DNA of 37,895 nt from CAYNYF01 sp964401385 (GTDB lineage Bacteria; Planctomycetota; Phycisphaerae; SM23-33), in NCBI GenBank assembly GCA_964401385.1, contig CAYNYF010000039.1, positions 1 to 37,895 on the forward strand, read 5' to 3'. The position numbers and the translations under genes were made by a program. The first letter of the stretch is position 1. Each line of letters begins with the position of its first letter. Shown here piece after piece: positions 31,802 to 37,895 of this stretch. The notes beneath the pieces are model-generated. The model did no database searches. It worked only from the letters and a program-made list of their open reading frames with translations, and was not told the DNA's origin.

Positions 31802-32833
31802 ATGGCAAAGAAGCTTTCGTGGGGCCTGCTGGCGGCCGGAAACATCGCCCGAGCCTTCGCGACGGGCGTGAAGCACTCCAGGACCGGCAGCCTGCTGGCG
31901 GTGGGCAGCCGCTCGCGCGAGAAGGCCGAGAAGTTCGGGCAGGATTTCGACGTCCCCCGCCGCTACGGCAGCTACGAGGAGCTGCTGGCCGATCGGGACG
32001 TGCAGGCGGTGTACGTCTGCACGCCGCACCCCATGCACGCCGAGTGGGCCATTAAGGCGGCCGAGGCCGGCAAGCACGTCCTGTGCGAGAAGCCGCTGAC
32101 GATCAATCACGCCGACGCGGTTGCCGTCGTCGAGGCCGCCCGAGCCAACGACGTGTTTCTCATGGAGGCCTTCATGTACCGCTGCTGCCCGCAGACGGCC
32201 CGGCTGATCAAGCTCATCCGGGAGAAGGCCGTCGGCGACGTGCGGATCATCAAGGCGACCTTCAGCTTCCACGCCGGCAACGACCCGACCAGCCGGCTGC
32301 TGGCCAACGAACTCGGCGGCGGCGGCATCCTGGACGTGGGCTGTTACACGATTTCCATGTCGCGGCTGATCGCCGGCGTGGCGACGGGGAAGGACTTCGC
32401 CGAGCCGATCGAAGTCACCGGCTGCGGGCACCTGGGCGAAACCGGCGTGGACGGATGGGCGATCGCCTCGCTGCGGTTCCCCGGCGACATCCTGGCACAG
32501 GTGGCCACCGGCGTGCAGCTCAACCAGAGCAACACCGTGGAGATCTACGGCAGCGAAGGCCACATCGTGGTCCCCTGGCCGTGGATCCCGTCCCGCGAGG
32601 GCGGAACCACCAAGATTATCGTTCACAGGAAAGGCGCCGAGCGGCCGCAGACGCTGACGGTCAGCACGAAGAAGCATCTGTACGGGATCGAGGCCGACGT
32701 GGTCGCGGCCAACATCAAGAAGCGCCAGGCCCCGCCGCCGGCGATGACCTGGGACGACACGCTGGGCAACATGCGAGCCCTGGACATGTGGCGACAGTCG
32801 ATTGGGCTCATCTACAATTCGGAGAGGACCTAG
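31802..32833 (+). CDS. Gfo/Idh/MocA-family oxidoreductase
   Basis: 343 aa. The N-terminal NAD(P)-binding motif reads LLAAGNIARAFATGVK, with the family's CEKPLTI lysine motif at about 97-103 and GGGGILDVGCYTISMSRL, where the catalytic-site Asp and Tyr lie in the DVGCY signature. This is the trans-1,2-dihydrobenzenediol-dehydrogenase/glucose-fructose-oxidoreductase-like branch, different from the WbpB-like paralogue at 23653. The substrate is probably a sugar or sugar derivative. GGAG lies upstream of the ATG at 31802; the gene is 109 bases after the creatininase-family gene and 45 bases before the aldo/keto reductase. Confidence 0.87.
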   Translation: MAKKLSWGLLAAGNIARAFATGVKHSRTGSLLAVGSRSREKAEKFGQDFDVPRRYGSYEELLADRDVQAVYVCTPHPMHAEWAIKAAEAGKHVLCEKPLTINHADAVAVVEAARANDVFLMEAFMYRCCPQTARLIKLIREKAVGDVRIIKATFSFHAGNDPTSRLLANELGGGGILDVGCYTISMSRLIAGVATGKDFAEPIEVTGCGHLGETGVDGWAIASLRFPGDILAQVATGVQLNQSNTVEIYGSEGHIVVPWPWIPSREGGTTKIIVHRKGAERPQTLTVSTKKHLYGIEADVVAANIKKRQAPPPAMTWDDTLGNMRALDMWRQSIGLIYNSERT

Positions 32834-32878
32834 GCCCGCCCGCCCCGGCGGCGGACGGCGAAGGGAAAGGCAAGCAGA

Positions 32879-33775
32879 ATGAAGTACGGCCGGATCGACG
32901 GCTTGGACAAGGACATCTCCCGTCTGGTCATGGGTGTGATCCGCAAGCAGGGCATGGAGCCGGTGCTGGACGATTTCTTCCAGCGCGGCGGAAACTGCTT
33001 CGACACCGCCTACATCTACGGCACCCAGCAGTTCCTGGGACAGTGGATCAAGGACCGCGGCATCCGCCAGAAGGTCGTGATCCTGGACAAGGGCGCCCAC
33101 ACGCCCCACTGCACCCCCGAGGACCTCTCCCAGCAGATTGTCGAGGGTCTGGAGCGGATGCAGACGGACTACGTCGACATCTACATGATGCACCGCGACG
33201 ACCCCGAGGTGCCGATCGGCGAGTTCATGGACGTCTTCGGCGAGCACGCCTCGGCCGGGAGGATCGGCGCGTTCGGCGGGTCGAACTGGACGCTGGAGCG
33301 GGTGCAGGCGGCCAACGAGTATGCCGCGTCCACCGGTCGGCGGGGCTTTTCCGCCATCAGCAACAACTTTTCCCTGGCGCGGATGATCGACGCCCCGTGG
33401 ACAGGCTGCCTGGCCTCGTCGGACGAGCCGTGGCCGCGGTGGCTGAGAGAAACGCAGATGCCGCTGATGCCCTGGTCCAGCCAGGCCCAGGGCTTCGCCG
33501 CCGGGCTGGCGGACCCGAACGACCGCTCGAACGCCGACTTGGTCCGCTGCTGGTACAGCGACGACAACTTCCGGCGGATCGACCGGGCGAAGGAGCTCGC
33601 CGGCAAGCTCGGCGTGCCGACGGTGGCCGTTTCCCTGGCGTACGTGCTGTGCCAGCCGTTCCCGACCTTTCCGCTGATCGGCCCGCAGACGCCGGAGGAG
33701 ACGCAGGCGTCGCTGCCGGCCCTGGACGTGGAGCTGACGGCCGATCAGCTCGCCTGGCTGAATTTGGAAAAATGA
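32879..33775 (+). CDS. Aldo/keto reductase
   Basis: 298 aa, TIM-barrel oxidoreductase. The catalytic tetrad is visible: Asp42 and Tyr47 in FDTAYIYG, Lys71 in ILDKGAH, His105 in YMMHRDD. Later come GAFGGSNWTLERV and, near the C-terminus, PLIGPQTPEE for NADP binding. It reduces aldehydes or ketones, or acts in the oxidative direction, on an unknown substrate. Tight spacing with the Gfo/Idh gene (45 bases) suggests they work on the same compound. The YlbF-family gene starts 47 bases after its stop. Confidence 0.88.
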   Translation: MKYGRIDGLDKDISRLVMGVIRKQGMEPVLDDFFQRGGNCFDTAYIYGTQQFLGQWIKDRGIRQKVVILDKGAHTPHCTPEDLSQQIVEGLERMQTDYVDIYMMHRDDPEVPIGEFMDVFGEHASAGRIGAFGGSNWTLERVQAANEYAASTGRRGFSAISNNFSLARMIDAPWTGCLASSDEPWPRWLRETQMPLMPWSSQAQGFAAGLADPNDRSNADLVRCWYSDDNFRRIDRAKELAGKLGVPTVAVSLAYVLCQPFPTFPLIGPQTPEETQASLPALDVELTADQLAWLNLEK

Positions 33776-33822
33776 GCGGCCCAAGCCCGGTCGCGGCCGA
33801 AGCGAAGACAGGAGAACCACAC

Positions 33823-34170
33823 ATGCAGGCAATCGTCGAACTGGCCCGGCGGCTCGGACAGGCCATCAACGAATCGCCCCAGGCCGGCGACCTCCGCGCC
33901 GCCCGCCAGACCCTCAACGACGACCCGGAGCTGTCGAAGCTGCTGAAGGACTACCAGGAGCAGGTCGTCAAGATCGCCCGGCTGGAGGAGGAGAAAAAGC
34001 CCGTCGAGGTCGAGGACAAGCAGCGGCTCGACGGGCTCCAGCAGAAGCTGCTGGCCTCGGAGAAGTTCAAGAAGTTCTCCGCCGCCCAACTCGAATACGT
34101 GGACCTGATGCGCAAGGTCAACGAGGCCCTCCGCCAGCGGCTGGCCGAAACCGAGTCGGAAGGCGACTGA
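33823..34170 (+). CDS. YlbF/YmcA family protein
   Basis: 115 aa, starting at the ATG at 33823, which has AGGAG nine bases upstream. It is an all-helical protein: MQAIVELARRLGQAI, then a DDPELSKLLKDYQE segment, a charged heptad-like region (about 45-75) and a final helix ending in acidic residues, as in the Com_YlbF fold. In Bacillus YlbF and YmcA form, with YaaT, a complex regulating RNase Y and biofilm or competence; here only a single homologue is visible and its role may differ. It is in a run of metabolic genes, possibly by chance of operon position. Confidence 0.78.
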   Translation: MQAIVELARRLGQAINESPQAGDLRAARQTLNDDPELSKLLKDYQEQVVKIARLEEEKKPVEVEDKQRLDGLQQKLLASEKFKKFSAAQLEYVDLMRKVNEALRQRLAETESEGD

Positions 34171-34262
34171 GGCCCGGCGGGCAGGCGGGGTTTGCCGGGG
34201 GCCAGGCATCAGTCCCGTGACGCTTCGCTGCTGCCGGAGGCCCGTCGGAAGGAAGGCGCGGA

Positions 34263-34835
34263 ATGCCGGACGAGGAAGTCAAACTGATCGAGCCCGATGA
34301 GTCCTACGGCCAGGAGTACCGTTCCTACGTCGAGGAGTTCCGATCCGCCGGGGAACCCTTCGTCTTCGGCGAGTGGGACCAGGCCGGAGGGGACCTGGCC
34401 GGGCTCGTCCGGGCCTGGCGCGAGCACGCGGCCGGGCGTGAGCTGCCGAGAGGCCACGTCCCGGACAGCCGCTACTGGCTCGTCCGCGGGCGGAAGATCC
34501 TCGCCACCGGCGGGCTGAGGCACCACCTCACGCCGGCGCTGGAAGATTACGGAGGCCACATCGGCTATCAGGTCCGCCCCTCGCAGCGCGGGCACGGCTA
34601 CGCCACCCGCCTGCTGGCGCTGACGCTGGAGAAGGCCCGCGAAATGGGCCTCAAGCGGGTGCTGGTCACGTGTGACAAGTCCAACCTCGCCTCCGCCCGG
34701 GTCATCCAGAAGAACGGCGGCCGCCTGGCCTCCGAAAGCTACTCCGAACAGGTCGGGCGGGTCACCCGGCGCTACTGGATCGAGCTGGTCCCGCCCACGG
34801 TTTCCACGCATCCCGACGAATCGATCCACGAATGA
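34263..34835 (+). CDS. GNAT-family N-acetyltransferase
   Basis: 190 aa. The GNAT core is present: the strand GGHIGYQVRPSQRGHGYATR at about 99-118 with the acetyl-CoA loop RGHGYAT, then LLALTLEKAREMGLKRVLVTCDKSN and ASARVIQKNGG, typical of motif B. The N-terminal part, with PDSRYWLVRGRKILATGGLRH, matches the predicted acetyltransferase group containing YjaB/RimJ-like proteins of unknown substrate. It could acetylate a small molecule or an antibiotic-like amine; nothing in the context decides. It is followed by the repeat-rich non-coding block. Confidence 0.85.
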   Translation: MPDEEVKLIEPDESYGQEYRSYVEEFRSAGEPFVFGEWDQAGGDLAGLVRAWREHAAGRELPRGHVPDSRYWLVRGRKILATGGLRHHLTPALEDYGGHIGYQVRPSQRGHGYATRLLALTLEKAREMGLKRVLVTCDKSNLASARVIQKNGGRLASESYSEQVGRVTRRYWIELVPPTVSTHPDESIHE

Positions 34836-34865
34836 CACGCCTGCCCGACGCCCTGCACACAGATC

Positions 34866-35143
34866 AGTCCACGAATTACACCCCTGCCGCCTGCCTACCT
34901 GCCGTAGGCAGGCAGGACTTGCGGGCATGTCTTGCAGGCGGGAATTGCACGAATCAAAAATGTACGGCGGGGCTACCGCCCCGCCGCAGGAAAGATGGCG
35001 AGCTTCCGCGGGGCAGTAGCCCCGCCCTACCAACTCAACAAAACAATGGTCGTTCGTCCAGTTCTTCTAGTTCGTGTAATTAGTGTAATTCGTAAACTCC
35101 TTGTCTAGTTCGTGGACTCCCCCCGTTGGTTAATTCGTGGACT
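34866..35143. repeat. Repeat block with 13-base terminal inverted repeats and three internal hairpins
   Basis: Non-coding stretch of 278 bases bounded by perfect inverted repeats (34866-34878 and 35131-35143). Inside are a 10-base stem with 5-base loop (34889-34913), an 8-base stem with loop TACC (34966-34985) and a 7-base stem with loop AGTA (35008-35025). The right part has tandem-like repeats: TTCGTGGACTCCC at 35109-35121 and 35134-35146, and GTGTAATT twice at 35075-35091. No gene is present. It resembles a small mobile or palindromic intergenic element and may also terminate the upstream run of genes. Confidence 0.6.
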
Positions 35144-35190
35144 CCCTCCGCCCGCGCGCACGTTCACGTGACCGGTAGGCAACTCCGCCG

Positions 35191-35219
35191 TTGCCTGCCG
35201 GAGCATTTGTCGATAAAAT
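35191..35219 (+). promoter_or_regulatory. Promoter of the thiC leader
   Basis: TTGCCT (35191-35196), a 17-base spacer and TAAAAT (35214-35219). The predicted transcription start near 35226 is two bases before the P1 stem of the riboswitch, which supports it. Confidence 0.6.
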
Positions 35220-35227
35220 ACACGTGC

Positions 35228-35348
35228 GGTTCGCTAGGAGCGTCCCGGTCGGGCGGGATGAGGCCGCCGGGACTGAGAGCGACCCTTTGAACCTGATCAG
35301 CGAATCCCGGCGGGAAACGCCGGGGTGGACTGCGTAGGGAAGCGGGCC
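35228..35348 (+). ncRNA. TPP riboswitch aptamer (THI element)
   Basis: The conserved THI-box parts are present: CTGAGA at 35272-35277 and ACCCTTTGAACCTGATC at 35282-35298, with GCGTAGGGA near the 3' end. P1 is closed by GGTTCGCT (35228-35235) with AGCGGGCC (35341-35348), eight pairs including two G-U. Thiamine pyrophosphate binding would stabilise P1 and free the downstream terminator. It controls thiC, the next gene. Confidence 0.93.
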
Positions 35349-35371
35349 GGGCAATTTGGTTGGACGTTGCC

Positions 35372-35405
35372 GGCCGCTTCGCTACGTGCAAGCGGCCCGT
35401 TTTTT
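35372..35405 (+). terminator. Regulatory intrinsic terminator of the TPP riboswitch
   Basis: Stem GGCCGCTT (35372-35379) with AAGCGGCC (35390-35397), a 10-base loop, then CG and six T. The left arm can instead pair with 35340-35350 (AAGCGGGCCGG), which is also the 3' strand of aptamer P1. Terminator and antiterminator are therefore mutually exclusive, with P1 deciding between them. Confidence 0.85.
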
Positions 35406-35430
35406 GGCCACGGCCGCAAGGAGCCGGAAG

Positions 35431-36735
35431 TTGGCGACGCAATACCAGCAAGCAGTCGAGGGGGTGGTCACGCCGCAGATGCGGCGGGTGGGCGAGCGCG
35501 AGCGCGTGGAGGCGGAGTTCATCCGCGGCGAGGTCGCCGCCGGCCGGCTGGTGATTCCGGCCAACAGGCGGCATCTGGCCGGCGATGCGGCGACCGGCGT
35601 CAAGCTTGACCCGGTCGGCATCGGCCGGGCCGTCACCACCAAGATCAACGCCAACATCGGCACCTCGTCCGTCTCCTCCAACGAGGACGTGGAGTTGGAA
35701 AAGCTCCGCTGCGCCGTCCGCTACGGCGCCGACGCCGTCATGGACCTATCCACCGGCGGCGACCTCGACCACATCCGCGGGCACCTCATCGCCAACGCTT
35801 CGGTGCCAGTGGGCACGGTGCCGGTGTATTCCATGATCGCCGACCGCACCATCGAGGAGCTGACCACCGACGACATGCTGGCCGAGATCCGCCGCCAGGC
35901 CGAGCAGGGGGTGGACTTCTTCACCATTCACGCCGGCATTCTCCGGGGGCACCTGGAGCTGCTTTCGACGCGGAAGATCGGCATCGTCTCCCGCGGCGGC
36001 AGCCTGCTGGCCAAGTGGATGCTCCACCACGGCCGCGAGAACCCGCTGTACGAGATGTTCGACGAGATTTCGGCGATCTGCCGGGAGCACGACGTGACGT
36101 ATTCGCTGGGCGACGGCCTGAGGCCGGGGTGCCTGGCCGACGCCTCCGACGAGGCACAATTCGCCGAGCTGGCGACGCTGGGCGAGCTGGTGCGGCGGGC
36201 GCGGGCGGCCGGCGTGCAGTGCATGGTCGAGGGCCCCGGCCACGTCCCCGTCGACCAGATCCAGATGAACATGACGCGCCAGGCCGAGGTGTGCGACGGG
36301 GCCCCGTTCTACGTGCTGGGGCCGGTCGTAACGGACGTTTTCCCCGGCTACGATCACATCACCGCGGCCATCGGGGCGACGCTGGCGGCCTATCACGGGG
36401 CGGCCTTCCTTTGCTACGTCACGCCCACCGAGCATCTTTCGCTGCCGCAGCCGGAGGACGTCAAGGCCGGCTGCATCGCGTGCAAGATCGCCGCCCACGC
36501 GGCCGACGTCGCCCGCAAGCTGCCGGCCGCGCGAGATTGGGACGACGCCATGGCCGCCGCCCGGGCCGAGCTGGACTGGTCCGGCCAGTTCGAGCTTGCC
36601 TTTGACGCCGAGGACGCCCGGCGGATCCGCGGCCGCGATCTGACGGGCCAGGACGACTACTGCGCCATGTGCGGCCGGAAGTGGTGCGCGGTGAGGCTCT
36701 CCCGCCAAGTCAAGCACGCCTTGAAGGGGCACTGA
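35431..36735 (+). CDS. thiC: Phosphomethylpyrimidine synthase ThiC
   Basis: 434 aa from a TTG at 35431 with AAGGAG seven bases upstream. An ATG frame starting at 35356 would run through the terminator and is rejected. The protein is the short form of ThiC. Conserved segments include KINANIGTSS, GADAVMDLSTGGDL, NASVPVGTVPVY, DFFTIHAG, SRGGSLLAKWM, EGPGHVPVDQI, YDHITAAIGA and, at the C-terminus, CAMCGRKWC (about 411-419), the CX2CX4C that binds the radical-SAM 4Fe-4S cluster. It converts aminoimidazole ribotide to hydroxymethylpyrimidine phosphate for thiamine synthesis. Expression is under the TPP riboswitch at 35228-35405. No other thi gene is next to it here. Confidence 0.96.
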   Translation: MATQYQQAVEGVVTPQMRRVGERERVEAEFIRGEVAAGRLVIPANRRHLAGDAATGVKLDPVGIGRAVTTKINANIGTSSVSSNEDVELEKLRCAVRYGADAVMDLSTGGDLDHIRGHLIANASVPVGTVPVYSMIADRTIEELTTDDMLAEIRRQAEQGVDFFTIHAGILRGHLELLSTRKIGIVSRGGSLLAKWMLHHGRENPLYEMFDEISAICREHDVTYSLGDGLRPGCLADASDEAQFAELATLGELVRRARAAGVQCMVEGPGHVPVDQIQMNMTRQAEVCDGAPFYVLGPVVTDVFPGYDHITAAIGATLAAYHGAAFLCYVTPTEHLSLPQPEDVKAGCIACKIAAHAADVARKLPAARDWDDAMAAARAELDWSGQFELAFDAEDARRIRGRDLTGQDDYCAMCGRKWCAVRLSRQVKHALKGH

Positions 36736-36851
36736 GAATCGCTAAGACCCACTCACATGGCCGGCCGAACATTAGAGTGGAGGCCTTGCCCGCGCCGCAT
36801 CGCGGGGATATGCTTGCCGCTGAATCATTCGGGCAAGGCAAGGAGTCTGGG

Positions 36852-37835
36852 ATGCGTCAAGGACGGCAGCTTGCTCTGGCAGGACTGGGGGTCTTTGCGA
36901 TTCTTCTGGCCGGCTGCGGCGGGAGCGGCCCGCCCATCGCCTACTATCTCCCGGCCTGCCCGCCGGCTGCGTCCGCCGAGTCGGAAGGGCCGGCCCAGGC
37001 CCGCCCGGCTCTAGCGTGGCCGCTGCCGGAGATGAACCTGCCTATCGGACCGGAGGAGGATGCGCCCGCCACCGGCCCGACCGAGCCGTCCGAACCGGTC
37101 CACTGGTCCAAGCGCCGCGGGCCGGCCTACGAGGGCGACTGGCTGCACAGCTTCGGACGCGACGCCAAGGAGCTGCCGGCGACGATGTGGGGCGACACCA
37201 AAGCAACCTTCACCGACCCCTGGGCCTGGGTGGGGCTGGGGCTGGCCGGGGCCTCGGGAATCGTCCTCAACGCCTCTGGCTCGGACAACCGCGTGGCCGA
37301 CCACTACGACAAGCACGGCTCGCAGTTGAACGGCTTCTGGGACACCGTCGGCGACGTCGGCGGCAACCCCGGGACGCACTTCGCCTTCGCCGGCGTGATG
37401 TACTTCGGCTCGCTGGTCGGCGAGAACACCAAGGCCTACGAGACCTCCAAGGCGCTGCTCAACGGTCTGGCGATCAACGGCCTGACCACGCTGGCGCTGA
37501 AGGGGATCACGCGCACGCGCAGCCCCAACGGCGACCCCTTCGGCTGGCCCAGCGGGCACACCTCCTCCACCTTCTGCCTGGCCACGGTGATGCACGAGGC
37601 GTACGGGCCGTGGGTGGGCGTGCCGCTGTTCGCCTTCGCCAGCTACGTCGGTTACGAGCGGATCGACGCCCGCAACCACGATTTCTCCGACGTGATCTCC
37701 GGGGCGCTCATCGGCGTGGCCATCGGCCATGCCGTCTTCCAGAACCACAAGCCCAAGGTCTTCGGCTTTGAGGTTGTCCCCTGGGCCGACCCGGCCCGAG
37801 GCACCCTCGGCATCGCCCTGACCAAGCGCTTCTAA
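36852..37835 (+). CDS. PAP2-family phosphatase, predicted lipoprotein
   Basis: 327 aa from the ATG at 36852 (AGGAG seven bases upstream). The N-terminus is a lipoprotein signal peptide with lipobox LLAGC and Cys22 as the lipidated residue. A Pro-rich linker of about 70 residues follows. The PAP2 catalytic motifs appear in the last third: KGITRTRSPNG (about 217-227), PSGHTSS (about 232-238) and ERIDARNHDFSDVISG with the nucleophilic-site His near 275. The family hydrolyses phosphomonoesters or lipid pyrophosphates such as undecaprenyl diphosphate; a lipid-anchored periplasmic or outer-membrane form could act on exported phosphates. It stands 116 bases after thiC and is probably separate functionally. 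Confidence 0.88.
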   Translation: MRQGRQLALAGLGVFAILLAGCGGSGPPIAYYLPACPPAASAESEGPAQARPALAWPLPEMNLPIGPEEDAPATGPTEPSEPVHWSKRRGPAYEGDWLHSFGRDAKELPATMWGDTKATFTDPWAWVGLGLAGASGIVLNASGSDNRVADHYDKHGSQLNGFWDTVGDVGGNPGTHFAFAGVMYFGSLVGENTKAYETSKALLNGLAINGLTTLALKGITRTRSPNGDPFGWPSGHTSSTFCLATVMHEAYGPWVGVPLFAFASYVGYERIDARNHDFSDVISGALIGVAIGHAVFQNHKPKVFGFEVVPWADPARGTLGIALTKRF

Positions 37836-37868
37836 AACCTGGGACGCTACTGCTCTGTTGAAAACAGC

Positions 37869-37894
37869 CATGTTGTGCCGATATAGGCAACATG
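37869..37894. repeat. Inverted repeat at the right end
   Basis: CATGTT (37869-37874) pairs with AACATG (37889-37894), and after a two-base bulge GCC (37877-37879) pairs with GGC (37886-37888) around the loop GATATA. It lies 33 bases after the PAP2 stop with no U-tract, and may be a terminator stem or the edge of a repeat cut by the window end. Confidence 0.45.
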
Positions 37895-37895
37895 T

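Noticed and set aside
34866..35143. CRISPR array
   Set aside because: The repeats are few, unevenly spaced and of different types, with no spacer structure and no cas genes.
35356..35430. ATG frame extending thiC 25 codons upstream
   Set aside because: It contains the riboswitch terminator and the residues are unlike ThiC; TTG at 35431 has a strong ribosome-binding site.
1..37895. tRNA, rRNA, transposase, toxin-antitoxin or phage genes
   Set aside because: None recognised on either strand by reading the sequence and open frames.

Overview
The window reads as a high-GC bacterial chromosome segment, most likely from a planctomycete (Planctomycetota, perhaps Phycisphaerae-like). The taxonomic hint is a pseudopilin-type protein with the C-terminal H-x-DG signature that is greatly expanded in that phylum. 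High GC, TTG starts and gene content fit, but none of this proves the lineage. No rRNA, tRNA, CRISPR array, transposase or phage gene is visible.

About two thirds (161-26160) is a surface-polysaccharide locus. It has a WbpG-like PP-loop amidotransferase, six glycosyltransferases (two of them a translationally coupled pair), an asparagine-synthase-like protein, an O-antigen ligase/polymerase, a Wzx-type flippase, a CapK-like adenylating enzyme, an internally shortened ChbG/YdjC-like deacetylase, a CapA-like protein, a sulfotransferase and a two-domain methyltransferase. A DUF218 membrane protein follows.

Next comes a five-gene minus-strand operon (24657 down to 19144): WbpB-, WbpD- and WbpE-like enzymes, a fused ATP sulfurylase/APS kinase and CysQ. 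A divergent WbpA-like dehydrogenase starts at 24844. WbpA, B, E and D together would make UDP-GlcNAc(3NAc)A. Sat-CysC makes PAPS for the sulfotransferase at 15849-16733 and CysQ removes the PAP by-product. The locus therefore looks built to make a sulfated, diacetamido-uronic-acid-containing polysaccharide (inference). No initiating phosphoglycosyltransferase, Wza/Wzc export gene or WbpI epimerase is present, so the pathway must continue elsewhere.

From 26220 onward the content is general: the pseudopilin-like protein, an unrecognised protein behind a good promoter, RNase R with a Lys/Ala/Pro-rich tail, and a plus-strand run of creatininase-family protein, Gfo/Idh oxidoreductase, aldo/keto reductase, YlbF-family protein and GNAT acetyltransferase. 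A 280-bp non-coding block of nested inverted repeats follows. Then comes thiC, behind a complete TPP riboswitch with visible promoter, aptamer, antiterminator and terminator and a TTG start. The last gene is a PAP2-type phosphatase lipoprotein.

The points most worth a second look are: the in-frame loss of the catalytic middle of the ChbG-like protein; a duplicated leader of about 190 bp in front of two polysaccharide genes; the PAPS module joined to the Wbp genes; the ParB-like/methyltransferase fusion; the repeat block before thiC; and a 60-base near-copy at the extreme left end, which may be an assembly effect.
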